Part shown: piece after piece, positions 1 to 8,411 of the stretch | Position numbering within the stretch: the first letter of the stretch is position 1 | Layout: every line of letters begins with the position of its first letter | Assembly (NCBI GenBank): GCA_028820655.1 | Contig: JAPPIK010000056.1 | Location: 337,880-401,879, forward strand | Origin: Candidatus Poribacteria bacterium | GTDB taxonomy: Bacteria > Poribacteria > WGA-4E > JAJDTR01 | Length of the DNA stretch: 64,000 nucleotides | Direction of reading: 5' to 3' | Translations under genes and position numbers: made by a program | The notes under the pieces: generated by a model | What the model was told of the DNA's origin: nothing | Databases searched by the model: none | What the model saw: the letters and a program-made list of their open reading frames with translations, nothing else

Positions 1-1809
1 GAGGCAATCGGGCGAGAACTCCGGCAGTGGCATTCGCTACAGCGTATTTGCTTTAATCGAGTTTACCTTGTTGCTCAAGAGCATGTCAAGGAATCAATTT
101 ATGATATTACGGATTATATTGAACGCTGCTTGTCTGGAGATTATTCGGTTGCAGATCGGTTGAGAGGACGTACAATCTTTGGACTCCATCAGATCGAGAC
201 AGATGCGCATGACTTGCTGAGTAGCGTAAGCGGCAGCCGACTGATTGAACATGATTTGAAACCATACATTCATGAGTTCGAGGACTTCATCGGGCACACG
301 ATACTTGGTTTCTGTTGTCAACTTCCGCTGTTTTTGTCGCCTCTCGAAACTCCCGTGTCGACAGTTCCGTGGAGCCCGGATTTGAACCCCTATTTTAAAT
401 CAGTTTGGGGGGAAAGACTCACTGAATGCTTGCCATTGGTTTTCTATGGGGTGTATGATTCAGCGGAGGTTCGTAGCACATTTTGGAATAGTTTAACTCT
501 GCAGTTTTCGAAAAGTTGCATCGGCGGTTTTCGAAAATTCTGCCACCGATTGGGCGTACGATTTGTGATCGAGATACCTGCAGGCGAAAGATCGCTCGGA
601 TACGAAATCGGGACAATACTTGAGTGTTCAGACGGAGCAATTGTAGTTGGACCAAACAGTCGTTCCAAGTCGAACGGCGACCAAAATTCACTGCAGAAAC
701 CGAAAACAGCAAGCCAAGAAACATTGCGGTTTTCGAATTCGAACCTGCCTCCCATCAATACCTCCAGGCGATTCCTGATTGCGAAATGGGTTGCGAGCCG
801 GAAGAATGCGCGAAGTGCGCAAGTTTTTGGCATCTGGAGATACAAACCCCCAACCTCGATGCAATACGCTTTTGACCGAATAGTGGGATTTAATTCTTGG
901 ATGGCAGAAGCAAACCAATGCGCGCACGATTCAGATTCAATGCGCCGAAATAAGCATTCTTCGCAGGGTTTTGCGTCGCGGCATTCTCCGTTGAATCACG
1001 ACATGAACCACGATCCGGAATCTCCGTGCTTACTGGGAGAGCCGCAGCGTTCGGTATTGATAATTTCGCCGTTACACAGCTTGTGGACGAAGACAGACGA
1101 ACGGACATGGAGGGAAATAACAGGTTCTTGGGCGTGGCTAGGTAAAGCCGTCTGGAATCTTGGTTATGATTTTGATATAGCTTCCGAAAACGATTGCGTG
1201 AATGCTAAATTCGACAGGAAAAACCGTACGTTGAATGTGAATACAGGCTCCTACAGCGTGATTTTGGTTCCAAGTTGCATTTCTTTGCAAGAGAATACCG
1301 TAAACCTGTTTACAGAAGTCATTGCGGGGCGTGGTAAGTTGATCGTGGATGAACCGGTTCCATTTCTCTTGAATGGAAAACTCAGGCTCGACACTCAACC
1401 GCTTGAATTATTCCTTTATCACCAACGCACCACACTCCTTAAGGGGACCGTAGCTGAAAAAACAGAAACTCTCAAACAACTGTTGCGGAAATGGATTAAA
1501 CCAATACTCCAGGTTTACGCGAAGCCGGACAACATTCTGACAGACGCCATCCAGTCCCAACATCTTCGCGCGGGACAATATGACCAATTCTACTTCTTCA
1601 ATGCCAGTGAATCCTCAATCGAAACCTTAATTGAGATTCGAGGTGAATCAATGGGGGTTGAAGAGTGGGGGATAACAGATGGCAAGAGTACGGTCGTAAA
1701 TTATTGGCACGCTAACGGAAACACCTATCTCACCCGTGATTTTGGTTGCGGGCAAAGCTGGCTAGTGACGACGCGGAGGAAAGAAAAAGGACCGCTCTCG
1801 TTAGCATAA
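1..1809 (+). CDS. Glycoside hydrolase, GH106-like (5' partial)
   Basis: The reading frame is open from the first base of the window, so the gene starts upstream and only its last 602 codons are present. The residues near codons 100-135 (VPWSPDL, then YF, W, LP.VFYG) match the pattern seen in GH106-type alpha-L-rhamnosidase-like proteins, where a 'PWTPDL..F...G.DL...LP' segment precedes an R..FW...L..F helix. The second half has a 'W..L...V...GYDFDIA' and 'Y.VILVPSCISL...T' pattern like the domain that follows the catalytic barrel in that family, and it ends in a beta-sandwich-like region. Expected activity is exo-cleavage of rhamnose or a related sugar from plant or algal polysaccharide. The catalytic residues were not located with certainty. 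An internal TTG at 130 is not the true start. Assignment to GH106 rests on remembered family pattern only. Confidence 0.6.
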   Translation, partial: EAIGRELRQWHSLQRICFNRVYLVAQEHVKESIYDITDYIERCLSGDYSVADRLRGRTIFGLHQIETDAHDLLSSVSGSRLIEHDLKPYIHEFEDFIGHTILGFCCQLPLFLSPLETPVSTVPWSPDLNPYFKSVWGERLTECLPLVFYGVYDSAEVRSTFWNSLTLQFSKSCIGGFRKFCHRLGVRFVIEIPAGERSLGYEIGTILECSDGAIVVGPNSRSKSNGDQNSLQKPKTASQETLRFSNSNLPPINTSRRFLIAKWVASRKNARSAQVFGIWRYKPPTSMQYAFDRIVGFNSWMAEANQCAHDSDSMRRNKHSSQGFASRHSPLNHDMNHDPESPCLLGEPQRSVLIISPLHSLWTKTDERTWREITGSWAWLGKAVWNLGYDFDIASENDCVNAKFDRKNRTLNVNTGSYSVILVPSCISLQENTVNLFTEVIAGRGKLIVDEPVPFLLNGKLRLDTQPLELFLYHQRTTLLKGTVAEKTETLKQLLRKWIKPILQVYAKPDNILTDAIQSQHLRAGQYDQFYFFNASESSIETLIEIRGESMGVEEWGITDGKSTVVNYWHANGNTYLTRDFGCGQSWLVTTRRKEKGPLSLA

Positions 1810-1873
1810 TTTGGGACATCTCCGGATACGAGTGCCCAAAAGACTAGGCTGGCGATTTGGAAAGGAGAATTGA

Positions 1874-3073
1874 ATGAGTAAACGTATAGGCGTGTTGACG
1901 GGTGGCGGAGATACAAGTGCTCTTAATGCAACGCTCAAAGGAATCGCTCTTAAAGCCGAGGAATTAGGGTTCGACCTTTTCGGTTTCATGGAAGGCTGGA
2001 GAGGAGTGCTGAAGGGTGGACGCTACCTTGACTTAACACCCGACCGAATCGACGAAAATTATGGAGGAACGATACTAAAAAGTTCGCGCACGAATCTGAT
2101 CGCCTCGAATAGGCTCGACGAAGCAATTGACAATCTCAAGAAACTAAAGATCGATTGGCTCATTCCCATCGGTGGCGACGATACCATGACTGTCGGTGTA
2201 GAATTGTCGAAGCAGTTCATTATAGCCTCTGTGACAAAAACCATCGACAATGATGTCGGGCTTAACCCTCCAGATGGATCTTCGGTCAACTATTCTAAGA
2301 TGCTTAACTACTTTTGCCCCGGTTTTCCTACGGCGGCGAGCAGACTGATTCAGTATGTTCAAGATCTTCGTACGACGGCATACTCACACAACAGAATTTT
2401 TTTCATCGAAGCGATGGGACGAGATGCCGGTTGGCTCACACTTGCCTCAGCTTATGGGGGCGCAGATTTAATCGTGGTGCCAGAAATACCTTATGAGCCC
2501 GATCGCCTCGCCGACACCATTCGAAGCAAACACATAGAAAACGAGAACGTGATCGTCGTTGTGTCCGAAGGAATCCGTAACCAAAAGGGTGAACTGATGA
2601 TTACGTCGAAGAAAGAACTTGACGCTTTTGGTCATACTCGACCCGGAGGATGCTCGGAAATCATAGCGGAAGCGATGAGACTTAGGCTCTCAAAGGAATT
2701 TCCAAGTGCGACATTCCGCCACATCATACTGGGACACCTTCAAAGATGCGGATCACCGACACCGCTAGATCGGGACTGTGCCATGAAGGCAGGGGCGTTG
2801 GCTGTGAGAGCGCTCGATGAAGGACAATTGAACGGAGTCGCCACGATCATGCGTACTGAGACCGGCATTGAACCTGTGCTATACCCGATGGACCAGGTGA
2901 TTAAGCGCGACGAAAACAACAAGGTGATACCGCGGAGCCTAGATTTGCGCTTCTACGATAAAGCAAACTACCAAATTTCGCCTGCGGGCGCGGAATACTT
3001 CCGTCCTATTTTCGGAGACCTTCCTGAATCTCGAAGGCATTCGTTGGACGCGGCTGATTTTGGAGAAATATAG
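1874..3073 (+). CDS. 6-phosphofructokinase, probably pyrophosphate-dependent
   Basis: Converts fructose 6-phosphate to fructose 1,6-bisphosphate in glycolysis. The nucleotide/PPi-binding loop GGGD is at residues 10-13, GGDDT at 100-104, KTIDND at 122-127, and the substrate motif MGRDAGW near 180. In ATP-dependent enzymes such as E. coli PfkA the equivalent positions are Gly (GGDG and GTIDND). Asp103 and Lys122 here are the pair known from PPi-dependent enzymes, so PPi is the likely phosphoryl donor. The usual 'GGGD(C/A)PG.N' loop reads GGGDTSALNA, an uncommon variant. Length 399 fits the family. The ATG at 1874 has the Shine-Dalgarno AAAGGAGA at the right distance. It lies 64 nt downstream of the hydrolase gene on the same strand. 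Confidence 0.93.
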   Translation: MSKRIGVLTGGGDTSALNATLKGIALKAEELGFDLFGFMEGWRGVLKGGRYLDLTPDRIDENYGGTILKSSRTNLIASNRLDEAIDNLKKLKIDWLIPIGGDDTMTVGVELSKQFIIASVTKTIDNDVGLNPPDGSSVNYSKMLNYFCPGFPTAASRLIQYVQDLRTTAYSHNRIFFIEAMGRDAGWLTLASAYGGADLIVVPEIPYEPDRLADTIRSKHIENENVIVVVSEGIRNQKGELMITSKKELDAFGHTRPGGCSEIIAEAMRLRLSKEFPSATFRHIILGHLQRCGSPTPLDRDCAMKAGALAVRALDEGQLNGVATIMRTETGIEPVLYPMDQVIKRDENNKVIPRSLDLRFYDKANYQISPAGAEYFRPIFGDLPESRRHSLDAADFGEI

Positions 3074-3552
3074 GCGACAGGTGTAGCAAAGTCAGAAGAT
3101 GAGCAGACCAAATCAGATCGTCTTTTCATCGGATCCTGCCGAGCGCCTGAACTGGAGCATTTTGGAGTCCTAGTCATTGTTATGTTTATCAGCGTGCTTT
3201 CCTCGAATCTTCGCACGCAATTTTGGGTGCTTAAAGGTGGAACCGCTGATTTCGCAATATCGTGTAGGTCTCGACCGAATGCAGACCGCAAAGGTGTTTC
3301 TCGTGATATCGCCGAATTGCTATGTCAATTTATAGCCGTTCAAGCACCGAACAGCGTTGTGTTTGGAATGTGTATGAAACAAACTCAAAAAACGCAGCCA
3401 TCAGGAGAAACTGCCACATGCTATCATTTCTGCATTCTAAACATTAACGAATACTCCGATTTGGGGTATTGGTCATGTGTCTATTGCAATGAACAACGAG
3501 CGTTTCAGATTTCGTCAATGTATCATTGTTAGTTAAAAAATCGACAATCACG
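3074..3552. other. Intergenic region without a convincing gene
   Basis: About 480 nt between the phosphofructokinase and heptosyltransferase genes. A 116-codon frame (3182-3532) exists but has no ribosome binding site, a mixed composition and no recognisable motif, so it is not called. No terminator hairpin with a T-run was seen. Confidence 0.5.
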
Positions 3553-4665
3553 ATGTTCAAGACTTTAGTCGAAGTGATCACGTTGGTCGCTTCATTCTTG
3601 ATTCAACATTGTCTATATGGCAAATGCCTACCTGCAGGATTTTACCCTCGACGCATCCTTGTTATCAAGCTGGATCACCTCGGTGACGTGCTTCTCGCCA
3701 CTCCCGTGTTTTCGAATCTGCGTCGGGCCTATCCATTGGCCCAGATCCATGGCCTCGTCGGAGAATTGGGAGAAATCAGCTTACGAAACCATCCTGACGT
3801 AGATAAAATTCTTCGATACAATGCGCGCTTTTTCCGCAGATCTGGAGGGCCAAAATCCCAAGACAGAGTACTTAATGTCTTGTCACTGCTGCGAGGACAA
3901 AAATACGACCTTGTCGTAAATCTGCGTGGAGATTGGGTTACCGCACTCTTTGCCCTTATGAGGCCTACCCGTTACCGATTGGATTATGCTTGGCTTCAAG
4001 TCGCAAATAAACTTGGACTCGCGCGATTCTCCGGACTACACCAACTTGAACGAAACCTCGATCTCTTACGTGTGGCGGATATTCCGACGCCGTGTAAACT
4101 TTCTACACTTCATACTTCGTCCGAAGACAAAAGATGGGCAGATGGTTTCCTACGCGAAGCGGACATTCCCCCGGATCGTCCGATTATTATAATTCATCCG
4201 GGTTCTCCTATTTCCCTCAAACGATGGCAGACAGAGCGTTTCGCAGCGGTAGCTGATTGGCTGATAGAACAGAAAAATGCACAAATTTTCTATGTTGGTA
4301 CCGCAGATGAAGTGGATATCATTTCTACGGTTCAGAATCAGATGTGCAAAGATTCGATAAACCTCGCAGGCAAGACTTCGGTGTCTCAGCTCGCCGAACT
4401 GTTAAAACGTTGTCATCTATTTCTTGGAAATGACAGTGGTCCGATGCATGTCGCCGCTGCAGTCGGGGTTCGGACAATTGGGTTGTATGGACCGGGAAAT
4501 CCTGCACGTTTTGGTCCCATGGGTGCGAATTGCCGCGCGATTCGCCGTCAACCACACTGTCCTCCGTGCATGGGCACGGTTTGTAAATTCGGAGGTGAAG
4601 GATGTATGAATAACATTCAGACTGAGGACGTAATTGAAACTATACAGGCTATTTATGCGATATAA
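3553..4665 (+). CDS. Glycosyltransferase family 9 (ADP-heptose:LPS heptosyltransferase-like)
   Basis: Transfers heptose or another sugar to lipopolysaccharide core at the inner face of the cytoplasmic membrane. The N-terminal Rossmann domain begins RRILVIKLDHLGDVLLATPV (GT9 'D.iGD....TP' motif), followed by the YDLVVNLRGDW segment. The C-terminal domain has the donor-binding HPGSP..KRW and FLGNDSGPMHVAAA..V..IGLYGP..P motifs. A late CPPC...C...GC cluster (near residues 344-360) is typical of many GT9 proteins. The frame extends nine codons upstream to a TTG at 3526. The ATG at 3553 is preferred, although neither start has a good Shine-Dalgarno. A hydrophobic stretch near the N-terminus may associate with the membrane. 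Its presence supports a diderm envelope. The acceptor sugar cannot be told. Confidence 0.9.
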   Translation: MFKTLVEVITLVASFLIQHCLYGKCLPAGFYPRRILVIKLDHLGDVLLATPVFSNLRRAYPLAQIHGLVGELGEISLRNHPDVDKILRYNARFFRRSGGPKSQDRVLNVLSLLRGQKYDLVVNLRGDWVTALFALMRPTRYRLDYAWLQVANKLGLARFSGLHQLERNLDLLRVADIPTPCKLSTLHTSSEDKRWADGFLREADIPPDRPIIIIHPGSPISLKRWQTERFAAVADWLIEQKNAQIFYVGTADEVDIISTVQNQMCKDSINLAGKTSVSQLAELLKRCHLFLGNDSGPMHVAAAVGVRTIGLYGPGNPARFGPMGANCRAIRRQPHCPPCMGTVCKFGGEGCMNNIQTEDVIETIQAIYAI

Positions 4666-4854
4666 ATTCGATTGTCCGTGCAATGGCTTGGCTTTGGGGA
4701 TGCATGAAATCAAACTTCTCTCGTTGACAGCCAATATCAAATCTGTCCACCGAGACAATTTTGCACCATTCGGTGCAATTTAACCGGTCAGTTTTAACCT
4801 GATTCGTGCAACCTCTACAGGTCATCGCTATGGCAAAACAGACAAACCGTGCCG

Positions 4855-4884
4855 TTGATAGGCTTCCAATTGATGGCATATAAA
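4855..4884 (+). promoter_or_regulatory. Candidate sigma-70 promoter for the DUF4159 gene
   Basis: TTGATA (4855-4860) and TATAAA (4879-4884) are separated by 18 nt, in the 339-nt gap upstream of the DUF4159 gene. Predicted start of transcription is near 4891, giving a leader of about 115 nt. The rest of the gap (4666-4854) shows nothing recognisable. Confidence 0.45.
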
Positions 4885-5004
4885 TTGCTGACTACGTTGT
4901 GACAGCGCAGAAATCTTCGCCATGGATTTTGATTAGATTATTCCGCTTTGCAAATTTCGAAGCGTTTTACAAACCACAAATCCCAATCTTAAGGAGGATA
5001 ACAC

Positions 5005-6483
5005 ATGAGTGCCAAAAGAACCTCCGGCGCGTTTATGACCTCCTTGGTGATCCACCTTGTCATTGCGTTTGTCGCTGGCTTGTACCTTGTAAGTCAAACG
5101 CAGCAGTTTAAAGATTTGGTGGGAGCAGATGTGCTCAAAGCCAAGGATCCGCCGAAGCCTAAAGTGCGTAAACCTGTCGTTAAACCCGTGATCAAACCAA
5201 CAGTGCCCACAACCAACACTGTGGTGGTTGAGCAGGTTCAAATTCAACCAAGGGTTACAACAGCATTTGTCGCCCGTTCGAATTTCGAGCCGACCTCTGT
5301 TCTGGAGTTTTCGAACAAGGTCGTTAAGGTTGATGCGCCGATAAACCCCAATGTTCCAAAAGTCGTATCGCCCAATGCGCCTGTGCCGCAGGCTGTTACA
5401 CATGCTGACCTTCCAGTTTCCGACGCTCCCGGAGCGTTAGCCTTCTCGGCACCCGTGGCAAATGCACCTGCTGCCGGTCCTGCCAACATTGGTCGAGGAA
5501 TCGCCGGAGGGATTGTACAGGTCAAGGTCGCATTTGACCGCCCACCCGGTTTAGCCATGGTTGAAACGGTTGGTGCGGCGCCCGATGCCTTGGGTGATAT
5601 TGTCGAGAACATTACGCTCGGCAATACCGAGGTTCCACCGCTGCCTAGAGGTGAGCCGGGAGGAACGGTTATAGGTAAAGGACGCGATATCCGCGGAGTG
5701 CTGCGTTTCACTCGAATACGCCACAACCTTTCTGACTGGTGGGCAGATTCTTCCTCGCTAAATGCCTTAACCAAATGGATTAACGAACGGACGAAAATCA
5801 AAGCAGATATGAATGTCGAGGGCGGCGCATTGAAGTTGACCGACGCCAATCTGCATAGAAGCCCGATACTATTCATGACGGGACACGATCCCGCTTTGGT
5901 ACGTTCACATAATTTGCTTGGTCGTCAATATGGTGGTGGACGAATGGATAGCCGCCTCACCGAGACGGAATCAGCCGCTATGCGCAGGTACCTCGTGGAA
6001 AAAGGTGGATTTCTGGTCTTTGACGACTGCGGTGTGAACGCACCCGCCCAAGCGATGATTCGGTTGTTCCTCGCCCAGATGCGGTATGTCATGCCCGAGT
6101 ATCAGGTCGAGCGGATTCCCAACGACCATACGGTATACGACAACTTCTACGAAATGGGCGGACCTCCGGTCGGTTTTGATATCTTCTGGTGGGGAACCAG
6201 ACCACAAAGAAGAAACTTCCTTGAAGGCGTATCTGTCGGCGATAAGTTGTCAGTGATTACCGTACGGCGCGACTATATGTGTGCCATGGAGGCGGTCAGT
6301 CTACCGACCCGTTCAGTCCATTATTCGCCGGGCGTTTATCGATTCATGACGAACGTTGTCGTCTATTCGTTGACCCATGGCGATATTTCCGACTATTCCG
6401 GATACATTCCAGAGGATCTCTTGGCGAAAAAGGCGTTGCCTACAAACGCGCCGGAAGCTGCCAAAATCGGTGCTCTCGAATAA
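5005..6483 (+). CDS. DUF4159 family membrane-anchored protein with TonB-like linker
   Basis: Unknown biochemical role. A single membrane segment lies at about residues 11-30 after a short basic N-terminus. A Pro/Val/Lys-rich linker (PPKPKVRKPVVKPVIKPTVP, about 49-70) and a Val/Pro/Ala-rich stretch to about 190 follow, resembling the periplasm-spanning part of TonB proteins. The C-terminal 260 residues form a DUF4159 domain: F.R...N...W, the 'LHRSPILFMTGHD' strand, 'RRYLVEKGGFLVFDDC', and 'YRFMTNVVVYSLTHGD'. DUF4159 proteins often sit near MoxR/vWA genes in other genomes, but none is present here. The start ATG has a near-perfect Shine-Dalgarno (AAGGAGGA, spacing 6). The gene appears monocistronic: promoter upstream, strong terminator downstream. 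Confidence 0.85.
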   Translation: MSAKRTSGAFMTSLVIHLVIAFVAGLYLVSQTQQFKDLVGADVLKAKDPPKPKVRKPVVKPVIKPTVPTTNTVVVEQVQIQPRVTTAFVARSNFEPTSVLEFSNKVVKVDAPINPNVPKVVSPNAPVPQAVTHADLPVSDAPGALAFSAPVANAPAAGPANIGRGIAGGIVQVKVAFDRPPGLAMVETVGAAPDALGDIVENITLGNTEVPPLPRGEPGGTVIGKGRDIRGVLRFTRIRHNLSDWWADSSSLNALTKWINERTKIKADMNVEGGALKLTDANLHRSPILFMTGHDPALVRSHNLLGRQYGGGRMDSRLTETESAAMRRYLVEKGGFLVFDDCGVNAPAQAMIRLFLAQMRYVMPEYQVERIPNDHTVYDNFYEMGGPPVGFDIFWWGTRPQRRNFLEGVSVGDKLSVITVRRDYMCAMEAVSLPTRSVHYSPGVYRFMTNVVVYSLTHGDISDYSGYIPEDLLAKKALPTNAPEAAKIGALE

Positions 6484-6508
6484 ATCTGATTTTCCTTAAT
6501 CACATAAA

Positions 6509-6540
6509 AAAAAAGCAGCCATAAGTTTGGCTGCTTTTTT
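6509..6540. terminator. Bidirectional intrinsic terminator
   Basis: A 13-bp stem, AAAAAAGCAGCCA pairing with TGGCTGCTTTTTT, has a 6-nt loop. The T-run on one strand and A-run on the other let it serve both the DUF4159 gene (+) and the convergent minus-strand gene ending at 6622. Confidence 0.9.
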
Positions 6541-6621
6541 TATGTCGGAATTTAGCTTCTCTGAATCTAGACGGACTCACAAATGAACATGTCAATATAG
6601 GTCTAACTGAGCCAAACCTCG

Positions 6622-7491
6622 TTACTCGTTCACCGTCTCGACTCGTGCCTCCTTGACAGCGCTTTTTGCTTCGGCGGCTAGTTTCCCTGCCTGCTTTGCC
6701 AGTCGCTTCGCCTCGTTAATCTGTCTCATGATCGCTCGGTTTGACCAAGAAACGCCGGCGATATAGCGAATTTCCTTAACATCCGTGGTGGGGGCATCCA
6801 ATGCCTCGGCTCCCAGATTAACCCGCAAACCACTTTTCGCAGTGTGCTGCATTCCCAAGTTCACGCCTCTACCATCTGTCTCAAGATGTAGGGTTAATTC
6901 GCCCCTTGCAAAACTTGGTCGAAATTCCTTGCTGATTCCGATAAAAACGCCTTTAAGCACGTTGCCGTTGCCGAGGTCTTCACTGAAACGGTTGCCGCCA
7001 ATCCCGATGTGGCCCGAAATCTGATGTACGCGTGGTAGGTTGAAGGTCTTGCTGATTGCAAAAAACGCGGACTTTCGCTTATACCGCAGCGAATCCATCA
7101 ACTCCTCAACAATCTCATCCCCGATGTTTTCGATGCCAACAGCTATGTTTGGCACCGTCCCAGTCTCACGGATGAGCAATAGCTTAAGATTTGCCATCAG
7201 AAAAGCCTTTTGATTAAGCCGTACGCTAACCAGTCCAAATTCAACACGGTCAAAGAGGCCGAAATCTAGTCGGATTGCCGCTTCCTCACGCGGGAGCCCA
7301 GCTTTGTTCAGGAACGCGAAGTTCGTACCAAGGTCAACAATTCCATGTTCCATAACTTCACCCGTTGGTATGCCCATTAGCCCACTATCGCCGAAGTATG
7401 GCATAGCCAATGGCGGAGAGCACAGCCAAATTAACGGAAATAAATAGATGCATTGAAGTGACCGGAAATTGTGTCTACAGTGTGCTCTCAC
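6622..7491 (-). CDS. Exported protein of unknown function, coupled to rpiA
   Basis: The GTG start at 7491 overlaps the TGA stop of rpiA (GTGA), pointing to translational coupling; the open frame continues upstream only because it shadows rpiA. The product is 289 residues. The first 28 include a hydrophobic stretch (IYLFPLIWLCSPPLA) that looks like a signal peptide ending before MPYFGDSG. The body has alternating polar/hydrophobic segments (GIVDLGTNFAFLNK, VEFGLVSVRLNQKAFLM, FFAISKTFNL, GHIGIGGNRF, GVFIGISKEF) that read like outer-membrane beta-strands, with some likeness to the N-terminal part of YjbH-type porin-like proteins. It ends in an Ala/Lys-rich predicted helix (EAKRLAKQAGKLAAEAKSA). 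No family is recognised with certainty. The link to rpiA may be positional only. Confidence 0.7.
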   Translation of the reverse strand: MRAHCRHNFRSLQCIYLFPLIWLCSPPLAMPYFGDSGLMGIPTGEVMEHGIVDLGTNFAFLNKAGLPREEAAIRLDFGLFDRVEFGLVSVRLNQKAFLMANLKLLLIRETGTVPNIAVGIENIGDEIVEELMDSLRYKRKSAFFAISKTFNLPRVHQISGHIGIGGNRFSEDLGNGNVLKGVFIGISKEFRPSFARGELTLHLETDGRGVNLGMQHTAKSGLRVNLGAEALDAPTTDVKEIRYIAGVSWSNRAIMRQINEAKRLAKQAGKLAAEAKSAVKEARVETVNE

Positions 7492-8171
7492 AATTTTACC
7501 TTTTGAGTTTTTACGCCTGAGGTAGTGCCGATAATCACCTTTTCGACGCGGTCTACGAATAGTCCATTTTCGACGACACCTGGAAGATTGTTGAGTTGCA
7601 ACTCGATTTGCGCGGGTTGTCGAATCGCTTCGAAGTGACAATCCAGAATGAAGTTGCCGTTATCGCTCACAAAAGGCTTTTCACTACTTTGTCTCAGCGT
7701 CGATTCATTACAGATTCTGTTGATTGCTGTTTGCGTGACTTCCCATCCGAACGGCAACACTTCCACGGGCAGCGAAAATGTGGTTCCCAGTATGGGAACT
7801 AACTTACTCTCATCGGCTACGATGATTAACCGTTTAGACGCGTGAGCGATGATCTTTTCTCGTACTAAAGCGCCTCCTCCCCCTTTGATAAGATTCAAGT
7901 TGGCGTCAATTTCATCGGCACCGTCAATGGTCAAGTCAATTCTAGGGCATTCCGCGAGCGTTGAGAGTGGAATTCCCTGCTCCGCGGAAATTTCTTCCGT
8001 CTGTTTTGACGTTGCAATTCCAACGATATTTAATCCATCTCTTACCTTTTTTCCTAATGCGAGTAGCACATGGCGAACCGTTGAGCCTGTACCTAACCCT
8101 ACGATTTCACCGGGTTGTATCTCTTCAACAGCTATTTCCGCCGCCATCCGCTTGAGCCTTTCCTTGTCCAT
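7488..8171 (-). CDS. rpiA: Ribose-5-phosphate isomerase A
   Basis: Interconverts ribose 5-phosphate and ribulose 5-phosphate in the non-oxidative pentose phosphate pathway, in the cytoplasm. Family motifs are all present: VGLGTGST (phosphate loop, about 24-31), DLTIDGADEID (about 80-90, with the catalytic acid pair), and LIKGGGGALVREKI (about 93-107, with the catalytic lysine). Length 227 is typical. The start ATG is preceded by GGGAGAG. It supplies the precursor for PRPP synthetase, also encoded in this window, although far away. The downstream gene overlaps its stop. Confidence 0.97.
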   Translation of the reverse strand: MDKERLKRMAAEIAVEEIQPGEIVGLGTGSTVRHVLLALGKKVRDGLNIVGIATSKQTEEISAEQGIPLSTLAECPRIDLTIDGADEIDANLNLIKGGGGALVREKIIAHASKRLIIVADESKLVPILGTTFSLPVEVLPFGWEVTQTAINRICNESTLRQSSEKPFVSDNGNFILDCHFEAIRQPAQIELQLNNLPGVVENGLFVDRVEKVIIGTTSGVKTQKVKL

Positions 8172-8411
8172 ATTCTCTCCCTAACGATTGTCTGTAGGTG
8201 TCCATTAAACAGTTTAACAGAGATCGCACCGCCCATCAATGAGGAAAGGGTTTTCCAGATTGAATGTCGGATCTGGACGTGATAAAATAAACCACGGAAT
8301 CGATGGTGTCCTCGCCAATTGCTATTCCCCATACATATCTGCTTGCATATGATTAAGGCCGAACAAACGATTGTTGTCAATGCCGTTTATCTGCGTAATA
8401 TCTGGTGAGTT

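Noticed and set aside
355-395. Minus-strand sequence like a tRNA T-arm (GGGGTTCAAATCCGGGCTCC)
   Set aside because: It lies inside the hydrolase coding frame, where it encodes the family-like VPWSPDLNPYF, and no cloverleaf with anticodon could be built around it.
3182-3532. 116-codon plus-strand frame
   Set aside because: No Shine-Dalgarno, no motif, compositionally unlike its neighbours; it fills a gap only by chance.
5244-5876. 210-codon minus-strand frame
   Set aside because: Antisense to the Pro/Val-rich part of the DUF4159 protein.
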